NCBI RefSeq assembly: GCF_009856825.1
Contig: NZ_WVTD01000015.1
Coordinates: 32,554 to 96,553 of the forward strand
Reading direction: 5' to 3'
Source of the DNA: Novosphingobium silvae
Lineage (GTDB): Bacteria > Pseudomonadota > Alphaproteobacteria > Sphingomonadales > Sphingomonadaceae
DNA length: 64,000 nucleotides
The position numbers and the translations under genes were made by a program. The notes under the pieces are model-generated. The model saw nothing but the letters and a program-made list of their open reading frames with translations, made no database searches and was not told where the DNA came from. Shown one piece after another: positions 58,059-64,000 of this stretch; position 1 is the stretch's first letter, and each line of letters starts with the position of its first letter.

Positions 58059-59147
58059 TCAGCTCGCCAGCGCGACCTTCTGCTGCTCGCGCTGCGCAAC
58101 CTTGGCACGCACCAGCGGGATCAGGTCGCGTCCATAATCAATGGCATCGGCGAGGGGCTCGAAGCCACGGATAAGGAAATGGTCGATGCCGATGTCGTAG
58201 TATTCCAGCATGGCCTCGGCGACCTGTTCGGGCGTGCCGACGAGGCCGGTGGAGTTGCCGGCGGCGCCGGTGAGCTGGGCCACGCCGGTCCACAGGCGCG
58301 TGTCACGGCGCTGCGACTGCGCCGTCTCCAGCAGGCGCAGCGAGCCCGTGTTGGGTGGCCGGTGGCCGGTGGTCGGCAGGCCGGCTGCCTCACGGGCGGC
58401 GCGAACCTGCTCGACGATGGCATCGGCCTTCCTCCAGGCGGCTTCCTCGGTGTCGGCGATCACCGGCCGCAGCGAGAGCGAGAAGCCGGGGTGCCGGCCA
58501 TGTTGCGCCGCGGCATGACGGACAGTGCGCACGGCCTCGCCCACCTGCTCCAGACTCTCCCCCCAGAGCGCGTAGACGTCGGCATGACGGCCGGCGACCT
58601 CGATGGCTTCAGGTGATGACCCGCCAAAGAACACCGGCAGGTTGTCGGGCTTGATGGCACTGAAGGCGCCGCGCGCCTCGTAGAAGCGGCCCGTGTGATC
58701 GAACGGCTGGGCTTCGCTCCATTCGCGGCGCAGCACTTCGATGTACTCGTCGGAGCGCAGATAGCGTTCGGCCTTGAGCGTGTGGACATCGCCATCGCGT
58801 GCCATTTCCTCGTCAGCGCCTCCGGTGATGATGTGAACCGCGGCGCGCCCGCCCGAAAGCTGATCGAGCGTCGCCAGCTGCCGCGCCGCCAGCGTGGGCT
58901 GGGTGAAGCCGGGGCGGTGGGCGACGAGGAACCCGAGACGGCTGGTGATCGCTGCCGCATGAGCCGCCACGATCTGGCTCTCGGGCGAGGCCGAGCCGAA
59001 CGGGATCAGGACCCGATCGAAGCCGCCCTTCTCCTGCGCGATCGCGGCGGCGTCCACATACTCGCGGTCGAGCGCGCGCGAGCGGGTCGCATTGTGGATT
59101 TCCGAAGTATCGTTGAAGCCGATATAGCCGATGAACTTGACGGTCAT
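58059..59147 (-). CDS. ssuD: FMNH2-dependent alkanesulfonate monooxygenase-like protein (SsuD family)
   Basis: This 362-residue bacterial-luciferase-like monooxygenase resembles SsuD across its length: FLVAHRPGFTQPTLAARQLA, TLDQLSGGRAAVHIITGGAD, PVFFGGSSPEAIEVAGRHAD, LWTGVAQLTGAAGNSTGLVG and a C-terminal LIRGFEPLADAI. It cleaves C1-Cn alkanesulfonates to aldehyde and sulfite using reduced flavin. No SsuE flavin reductase is present in the window, so FMNH2 must come from elsewhere. ATG 59147 is preceded by GGAGTACCC. A 235-bp gap separates it from the TauD gene. Confidence 0.87.
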   Translation of the reverse strand: MTVKFIGYIGFNDTSEIHNATRSRALDREYVDAAAIAQEKGGFDRVLIPFGSASPESQIVAAHAAAITSRLGFLVAHRPGFTQPTLAARQLATLDQLSGGRAAVHIITGGADEEMARDGDVHTLKAERYLRSDEYIEVLRREWSEAQPFDHTGRFYEARGAFSAIKPDNLPVFFGGSSPEAIEVAGRHADVYALWGESLEQVGEAVRTVRHAAAQHGRHPGFSLSLRPVIADTEEAAWRKADAIVEQVRAAREAAGLPTTGHRPPNTGSLRLLETAQSQRRDTRLWTGVAQLTGAAGNSTGLVGTPEQVAEAMLEYYDIGIDHFLIRGFEPLADAIDYGRDLIPLVRAKVAQREQQKVALAS

Positions 59148-59172
59148 GAGAGGGTACTCCTGCCAGGGATGA

Positions 59173-60396
59173 TCAGATGACGAAGAAGCCGTGGGTGCGG
59201 TCACGCGCAAGTTGCGCGACAAGGCCGTATTCCCAATCGAGGTAGGCCTGCATGGCGGCTTGCGGATTGTCGGTGCCCTCGTAGGGTCGCTTGTAGCGGC
59301 CCCCAGGTCCACGCGGCGGCGGAGCGCCGTCGGCCCCGGATTCCAGCGGCCCGTCGAAGCCATCCAGCACCAGCACTTCCCAACCCAGCTGTGCGAGCCA
59401 TGACGCGGTCATGTCGGCCCGCGGGCCGAGATCGTCGGCAAGGACGATCCGGGCACCGCGAACAGGAGCGAAGTGGTCGGTTTCCTGCACCAGCTGCCCG
59501 CCCGGCGCGTTGCGGAAGCCCGGCAGGTGCCCAGCGACATAGGCTTCCGGCTGGCGGACATCGAAGCGGTAGAGCGTGCGATGGCTCTCGGCCGCGATCG
59601 CCGTGAGGACTGCGGCGTCGATGCGGCGCACGCCCGCGCGATAAGCTACCTCGCGCGCTCGGATGCGGGCTTCACCGCTATCACCGGGAAGTTCGACGCT
59701 TTCCTGCCGTCCCTGCTCCAGCGGCTGCCCGGCGAGTGTCCAGCCGATGGTGCCATTGCGCAGCGCGAAGACGCGGTTGGGGAGCCCTGCGTTGATGAGC
59801 GACTGCGCACCAAGTATCGAGCGGGTCCGCCCGGCGCAGTTCACGATGATCGTGGTGTCCGGATCCGGCGCTGCCTGGGGCGCTCGAAGAACGAGTTCCG
59901 CGCCCGGCACGCTCCGGGCCGCGGGAATGCTCATCGTCGCATATTCCTCGAAGCGCCGTGCATCGAGAATGGCGATGTCGGCTTTCTCGTCTATCAGCGC
60001 CTGAACGTCGGGTGCTTGCAACGAAGGCGTACCGCGCCGGTGTTCTACCAGTTCGCCGAATGCCTTGGAGTAGCTGTTGACGTCCTCGAACAGCTCGTAG
60101 CCGGCATCCGACCAACCCTGGAGGCCACCTTCGAGAAGATCGACCCGGGTAAAGCCGAGGCCGCGCAATTTCTCCACCGCGAACGGCGCGAGACCCTCGC
60201 CATGGTCGTAGACCACGATATCGACATCCTTGCGCGGAAGGCGCCATTCGGCCTCGGCGGCGATGCGGGCCAGCGGGATCTGCGCGGCGAAGAGCGGGTG
60301 GCCGGTTGCGAACGCGGCCTCGTCCCGCACGTCGAGGAGCGCAATTTCACGGCGTGCCAGCAAGGCGCTGCGCACGTGTTGGGGGGTGATGCTCAT
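59173..60396 (-). CDS. Triple rhodanese-domain protein
   Basis: This 407-residue protein has three rhodanese-like domains: about 1-110, 120-235 and 255-360. Only the middle one keeps the active-site cysteine (Cys187 in IIVNCAGRTRS). In domain 1 the loop reads VVYDHGEG and in domain 3 IVLADDLG, so both are probably structural. Rhodaneses move sulfane sulfur to thiophilic acceptors such as sulfite or cyanide. A basic/Pro tail (PPPRGPGGRYKRPYEGTDN) follows. It overlaps the thiol dioxygenase stop by four bases, so the two act in one sulfur-handling step. Confidence 0.87.
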   Translation of the reverse strand: MSITPQHVRSALLARREIALLDVRDEAAFATGHPLFAAQIPLARIAAEAEWRLPRKDVDIVVYDHGEGLAPFAVEKLRGLGFTRVDLLEGGLQGWSDAGYELFEDVNSYSKAFGELVEHRRGTPSLQAPDVQALIDEKADIAILDARRFEEYATMSIPAARSVPGAELVLRAPQAAPDPDTTIIVNCAGRTRSILGAQSLINAGLPNRVFALRNGTIGWTLAGQPLEQGRQESVELPGDSGEARIRAREVAYRAGVRRIDAAVLTAIAAESHRTLYRFDVRQPEAYVAGHLPGFRNAPGGQLVQETDHFAPVRGARIVLADDLGPRADMTASWLAQLGWEVLVLDGFDGPLESGADGAPPPRGPGGRYKRPYEGTDNPQAAMQAYLDWEYGLVAQLARDRTHGFFVI

Positions 60397-61022
60397 GCGC
60401 TCCTCGCTGCGTCCCAGATGTTGGGGATGGTCGTGTTGGCGTAGCCCGAGACGAAGGGGCGCTCCTCCCCGGTGGCCCGATAGGTTGCCCTATGGACCGC
60501 GCCGATGTTGGCGCCATAGACATGGATCGAGATCGAGGTGCGGTCGGCATATGCGTTCTCGACGCGGTGAATGTCTCCCTGGCGCGGGTCGATCGCCTCA
60601 ACCTCTGTTTCAAGCAAGTCACGTGTCGCGCCCAGTTGCACGAGTGCGCCATCGCGGTCCCGCAACCCGAAACTCTGCACCTTCTCCGCCCCGCGCAGCA
60701 CGCCGACGAGACCCCATACGCGGTGGTCGTGGACCGGTGTTGCCTGCCCCGGCCCCCACACGAACGATATGACGCTGAACCGCTCTGCGCTGTCGCAGTG
60801 CAGAAGATACTGCTGGTAGCCATCAGGGTTGGCCTGCGCGTATTCCTCCTGCAGCCAGGTGTCTCGCGCGACCAACTGCGCGAGCAGCGCGCCGCCACGT
60901 TCCAGGATAAGGTCAAGGTCCTCCGTGTCGTCCAGCAGCGCCGCGAACCCGGTGACGAAACGGCGCAGCGGGGCGGTGTCGACGGTGGCTGCGCCAGTGG
61001 GAAACGTCGCAGGCGCGTTCAC
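60393..61022 (-). CDS. Cysteine-dioxygenase-family thiol dioxygenase
   Basis: This 209-residue cupin thiol dioxygenase has the non-haem iron triad His98 and His100 (TPVHDHRVWGLVGVLRG) and His152 (QGDIHRVENA). Such enzymes add dioxygen to cysteine or 3-mercaptopropionate to make sulfinates. The bacterial branch with HDHxxWG is functionally mixed. It is locked by ATGA overlaps between SsuB upstream and the rhodanese downstream, which is unusual for an ssu operon and implies that a thiol is one of the intermediates or substrates. Confidence 0.87.
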   Translation of the reverse strand: MNAPATFPTGAATVDTAPLRRFVTGFAALLDDTEDLDLILERGGALLAQLVARDTWLQEEYAQANPDGYQQYLLHCDSAERFSVISFVWGPGQATPVHDHRVWGLVGVLRGAEKVQSFGLRDRDGALVQLGATRDLLETEVEAIDPRQGDIHRVENAYADRTSISIHVYGANIGAVHRATYRATGEERPFVSGYANTTIPNIWDAARSA

Positions 61023-61819
61023 GGACGGGCTCCGGCATGCAGCGCCACGACGTCAGCCGCATGGTTTTCTACGACCATTCCGCCGAGAGCTTCGAGCAGG
61101 CGGTGGCGCAAGCCGGCGGCGAGGCCGGCGCGCTCTGACCCGCGGGCGGCAGTGATACGTTCCTGCGCGACGATGCGGCCGTGATCGAGCAGGATCACCC
61201 GGTCGGCGAGCGCGATCGCCTCGTCGACATCGTGAGTGACCATCATCACCGCAGGGCGGTGTCGGTGCCACAGGGACAGCACCAGTTCGTGCATCCGAAG
61301 GCGGGTGAGAGCATCGAGCGCCGCGAAAGGCTCGTCGAGGAGCAGCAGCTGCGGCTCGCGCACCAGCGCCCGGGCAAGCGCCACCCGTTGCGCCTCGCCG
61401 CCCGAGAGCGTGAGCGGCCAGGCATCCAGCCGGTGACCGAGCCCGACTTCCTGCAACGCCTCTTCCGCCGCTGCCCGCGCGTCGCGCTTGTTCAGGCCAA
61501 GGGCGACGTTGCGCCAGACCTTCTTCCACGGCAGCAGGCGCGCGTCCTGGAACACCACAGCATGCGAAGCCGGGACGGTCACGTCCTGCTCCTCGGTTCC
61601 GTCGAGCCCGGCGAGCGTGCGCAGCAGGGTCGTCTTGCCCGAGCCCGAGCGACCCAGCAGGACCACGAACTCACCGGCGGCTATCTCGAGGTCGAGACCG
61701 GAGATAATGGTGTTGGCACCGAAACTGCGGGTGAAGTCGCGTAGCCGCACGACCGCGTCCGGCCTCGCAGAAGCAGTGGTCGGGGTGATGGTGGTGAACT
61801 GGGTCAGTCGCGCGTCCAT
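61019..61819 (-). CDS. ssuB: ABC transporter ATP-binding protein, SsuB type
   Basis: This 266-residue ATPase has Walker A GRSGSGKTT (56-64), signature LSGGEAQR (138-145), Walker B LLLLDEP (158-164) and the switch MMVTHDVDEA. Similarity to SsuB/TauB/NrtD is clear, including HAVVFQDARLLPWKKVWRNV. It powers sulfonate import with SsuC (34 bases upstream) and the SsuA-like protein. Its stop overlaps the thiol dioxygenase start. Confidence 0.92.
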   Translation of the reverse strand: MDARLTQFTTITPTTASARPDAVVRLRDFTRSFGANTIISGLDLEIAAGEFVVLLGRSGSGKTTLLRTLAGLDGTEEQDVTVPASHAVVFQDARLLPWKKVWRNVALGLNKRDARAAAEEALQEVGLGHRLDAWPLTLSGGEAQRVALARALVREPQLLLLDEPFAALDALTRLRMHELVLSLWHRHRPAVMMVTHDVDEAIALADRVILLDHGRIVAQERITAARGSERAGLAAGLRHRLLEALGGMVVENHAADVVALHAGARP

Positions 61820-61852
61820 GGCGGATCCTTCCGATATGTTGGGAGAGGCGGC

Positions 61853-62635
61853 TCAGGCCGCCACAATTTCGGGCCGCCAGAGCAGAGCGCGGCGTTCGAT
61901 AGCCCGGACCAGCCCGTCGGCTGCCAAGCCGAGCGCGGCGTAGATCATCAGGCAAACCAGGATGATGTCGGTACGCATGAAGTCGCGCGCGTTGTTGATG
62001 AGGTAGCCGAGCCCAGCCGAGGCGTTGATCTGCTCGGCCACGACCAGCACCAGCACCGAGATCGAAAGCGAATATCGCAGGCCCACCAGCAGCGAAGGCA
62101 GCGCGCCCGGCAGGATGACGTGCCAGACCTGTTCCGCGCGGCTGAGGCCAAGGCTGCGGGCGCTTTCCAGCAGGCGCAGGTCAGTGCCGCGAATGCCGCT
62201 GTAAAGGTTGAGGTAGACCGGGAAGATCGAGGCGAACGCGATCAGTGCGATCTTGGGGGTCTCGCCGATGCCGAACCAGACGATGAACAAAGGGGTGAGC
62301 GCCAGCGTCGGGATCGTGCGCTTGATCTGCATGAGCGGATCGACCGTAACTTCGCCGCGGCGCGAGAGGCCAGCAACGAGCGCAAGCACCACGCCGGTGG
62401 TCACGCCGATCGTCAGCCCTGCCGCAATGCGCAGGAACGAGACCCACAGATTGTCCGCCAGTTCACCCGAGACCATCATGCCATAGAGCGTCGCCAGCAC
62501 TCTGGACGGCGCAGCGAGCGTTCGTTCCGGGATCAACCCGGTGCGTGAACCGACCTCCAGAAGCGCAAGCAAGAGCAGCGGCGACAGCCAGCGGGCGTTG
62601 TTCAGAGTATTGGTCAGGTGCTTCAATCGGGACAT
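61853..62635 (-). CDS. ssuC: ABC transporter permease, SsuC type
   Basis: This 260-residue inner-membrane permease of the sulfonate/nitrate/taurine class has about six helices and the EAA loop ESARSLGLSRAEQVWHVILP, followed by GALPSLLVGLRYSLSISVLV. It forms the channel for the substrate bound by the SsuA-like protein. It is first in the minus-strand operon, and its promoter faces the divergent lysR-type gene across about 280 bp containing two 13-bp palindromes. Confidence 0.92.
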   Translation of the reverse strand: MSRLKHLTNTLNNARWLSPLLLLALLEVGSRTGLIPERTLAAPSRVLATLYGMMVSGELADNLWVSFLRIAAGLTIGVTTGVVLALVAGLSRRGEVTVDPLMQIKRTIPTLALTPLFIVWFGIGETPKIALIAFASIFPVYLNLYSGIRGTDLRLLESARSLGLSRAEQVWHVILPGALPSLLVGLRYSLSISVLVLVVAEQINASAGLGYLINNARDFMRTDIILVCLMIYAALGLAADGLVRAIERRALLWRPEIVAA

Positions 62636-62683
62636 GCGTCGAGCCTCGTTGCCGATGTCCGCAAGCTGGCACCCAAATCTCTA

Positions 62684-62696
62684 TCAATTCAATTGA
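62684..62696. promoter_or_regulatory. 13-bp palindrome A, LysR-type site candidate
   Basis: TCAATTCAATTGA is a perfect odd palindrome (arms TCAATT/AATTGA) 49 bp upstream of ssuC. LysR-type regulators favour AT-rich palindromes of the T-N11-A form, which this fits. Confidence 0.5.
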
Positions 62697-62853
62697 GAAC
62701 AACTGGGCGGGCTATTTGCGGAGCTTATACTGGCTCTGCAAACGTGGCCGCATCGGTCTCAGGTGGCGGAAATCTGGCCATTCCGCAGTCCCAGCCAGTC
62801 CGGCGCCGCCGCAACAGAATTCCTTGGCTACCTCAAATGTCTACTTCATTGAT

Positions 62854-62866
62854 TGAGAATTTCTCA
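62854..62866. promoter_or_regulatory. 13-bp palindrome B, LysR-type site candidate
   Basis: TGAGAATTTCTCA is a perfect odd palindrome (arms TGAGAA/TTCTCA), 48 bp before the preferred lysR start at 62914, and has the T-N11-A form. It may mediate autoregulation. Its last base overlaps the alternative ATG at 62866, which argues against that start. Confidence 0.5.
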
Positions 62867-62913
62867 TGCTTCATGCCGTCTCTCCAGCGACATCCAAAGA
62901 CGAAAGCTATGCG

Positions 62914-63753
62914 ATGCCCGTGAACCTCCCGACCAACCTCCTGCGCAGCTTCGTGGCGATCGTCGATACCGGCTCGATGCTCCATGCCTCCGAGCGGGTT
63001 TTCGTCAGCCAATCCGCGCTGAGCCTGCAGATCAAGCGGCTGGAGGAGCTGCTCCAACAGTCGCTGTTCCACCGCGAAGGACGGCGCCTCGCGCTCACCG
63101 CGCATGGAGACCTGATGCTAGACTATGCGCGCAAGGTGCTGGACCTTCACGACGAGGCGGTAGCGGCAGTGACCAACGGCCAGTTCGCAGGCCCTGCGCG
63201 GATCGGCATGGTCCAGGACTTTGCCGAGCTGCTTCTGACCGGGCTGCTCGCGCAGTTCGTCGAGCTGCACCCCGAGGCTGAACTCTATTCGCGGGTCGCG
63301 GGAACAGCCGAGCTGATGGAGCTGCTCGACAGACGCCAGTTGGACATCGTTCTCGGTTTCGCAGCCGCGAACGACCGTGCAGCGGTGACGACGGCGCCGA
63401 TGGCCTGGTTCGGCAAGGAGGATCTTGCCCGGCTCGACATCATTCCGCTCGCGGTGCTAGAAACGCCCTGCCGCTTCCGCGAGGCCGCCATCCGCGCTCT
63501 GGAGGACGCCAGGCGGCCCTACCGCATTACCCTCGAGACGCCCAACCTTACTACCCTGCGCGCAGCGGTCGACGCCGGGCTGGGCCTCACGTGCCGCACC
63601 GGCCTGTTCCTGCGCGACGCGCCGATCACCGATGGCGCGTTGCCCGACCTGCCGCATGTCTCGTGCATCCTGCACACAGCACCGGGGCTCGACGGACCGT
63701 GCAGTCAGCTTGCCGCGCTCGCTCGCGAGGTGGTGGCGGGGCTGCAGGAGTAA
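62914..63753 (+). CDS. LysR-family transcriptional regulator of the sulfur cluster
   Basis: This 279-residue LysR-type regulator has a winged helix at about 5-62 (LLRSFVAIVDTGSMLHASER, VFVSQSALSLQIKRLEELLQ) and an effector-binding domain (GPARIGMVQDFAELLLTGLL, FVELHPEAEL). I start it at ATG 62914; ATG 62866 would add 16 residues but has no ribosome site and overlaps a palindrome. It is divergent from ssuC. Relatives such as Cbl/CysB control sulfonate genes in response to sulfate limitation; that role is inferred here from position. Confidence 0.87.
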   Translation: MPVNLPTNLLRSFVAIVDTGSMLHASERVFVSQSALSLQIKRLEELLQQSLFHREGRRLALTAHGDLMLDYARKVLDLHDEAVAAVTNGQFAGPARIGMVQDFAELLLTGLLAQFVELHPEAELYSRVAGTAELMELLDRRQLDIVLGFAAANDRAAVTTAPMAWFGKEDLARLDIIPLAVLETPCRFREAAIRALEDARRPYRITLETPNLTTLRAAVDAGLGLTCRTGLFLRDAPITDGALPDLPHVSCILHTAPGLDGPCSQLAALAREVVAGLQE

Positions 63754-63943
63754 CGTGGATCCACCCTTCCCCGCCTTACTCAGCAGCAAGAACGCGTAGA
63801 CGCCAGAGCGAACTGCACCTCGGGGCTTATTCGATATTCTCAAGGCGCTTTGAAGGCTTCTCGTTGGTCGTGCCTAACAGCGCGTTGACGAAGTCGGTGT
63901 GATCTGATTCAGCCTGGATACGGAAAGAAGGCGGTCAGCGACG
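63754..63943. other. Non-coding stretch at right end
   Basis: This stretch of about 190 bp after the LysR gene holds no convincing gene. It may include the left end of an insertion sequence whose transposase would begin at 63944, but I cannot identify a terminal inverted repeat with only one end in view. Confidence 0.4.
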
Positions 63944-64000
63944 ATGGCGATGCGACGTGATGGTGATGTGCAGGCGGATCTGATCGTGTCGTGGTCAGAT
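63944..64000 (+). mobile_element. Possible transposase N-terminus (IS1182-like), cut by window edge
   Basis: Nineteen codons are visible: MAMRRDGDVQADLIVSWSD. This resembles the beginning of alphaproteobacterial IS1182-like transposases, which start with a short basic stretch followed by Q-x-x-L-x-x-x-W and then a PRSPGH motif lying beyond the edge here. GAAAGAAGG precedes the start. With so few residues this is only a recognisable hint. Confidence 0.35.

Noticed and set aside
62866..62913. Longer start for the LysR-type regulator at 62866
   Set aside because: No ribosome site, it overlaps a perfect palindrome, and the added residues do not belong to the winged-helix domain.
1..64000. CRISPR arrays, rRNA, tRNA and prophage genes
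   Set aside because: I looked for regular short direct repeats, tRNA-like folds and phage structural genes and saw none.

Overview
The window is GC-rich, densely packed bacterial DNA and looks like a sphingomonad alphaproteobacterium, probably Novosphingobium or a close relative. The reasons are four TonB-dependent receptors of the sphingomonad/caulobacter type, a Caulobacter-type D-xylose dehydrogenase, Zymomonas-like glucose-fructose oxidoreductases, Tat-exported sugar enzymes, and promoters matching the alphaproteobacterial EcfG stress consensus. I see no rRNA, tRNA or CRISPR. The only mobile-element trace is a possible transposase start at the right edge.

About 1-28.6 kb is a sugar and plant-polysaccharide region. 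It opens with the N-terminus of a receptor cut by the left edge, a lactonase, a Tat-exported glucose-fructose-oxidoreductase-like enzyme, a small LuxR-type regulator, and a gluconate module (GntP permease, FCD-type GntR regulator, gluconokinase). Next comes a TonB-dependent receptor flanked by two large paralogous double beta-helix/propeller proteins plus a ThuA-like protein. Then follow hydrolases GH43, GH39, GH1 and GH31, facing a xylose operon (xylose dehydrogenase, xylose-type MFS transporter, aldose epimerase) and a LacI-family regulator. Five LacI-type operator candidates lie before the first receptor, before GH39, and between GH31 and the xylose operon, so the LacI protein is the likely common controller. 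The implied flow is: hemicellulose fragments enter through the receptors, are cut by periplasmic hydrolases, and the aldoses are then taken up or oxidised to aldonates.

About 28.7-44.7 kb looks like a general stress and envelope-maintenance island. It contains an ExoD-like membrane protein, a PEBP-family protein, three oxidoreductases, a DUF4336 protein, a PaoABC-type aldehyde oxidoreductase, GH130, GH15, DUF2236, DUF4142, DUF3597 and several small hydrophilic proteins. Two perfect and several near matches to GGAAC-N16/17-CGTT precede these genes.

About 45-53.2 kb holds a ProP-like transporter and an apparent organic-acid, aromatic or terpenoid catabolic cluster: a double SnoaL-domain protein, an SDR, a TonB-dependent receptor, a Rieske oxygenase and a TetR regulator. 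A perfect 12-bp palindrome lies between the TetR gene and the oxygenase gene.

About 53.4-63.8 kb is an organosulfur-scavenging cluster: a TonB-dependent receptor, an SsuA-like binding protein, a TauD-like dioxygenase, an SsuD-like monooxygenase, a triple-rhodanese protein, a cysteine-dioxygenase-family thiol dioxygenase, SsuB and SsuC. A divergent LysR-type regulator sits beside them, with two 13-bp palindromes in the shared promoter region.
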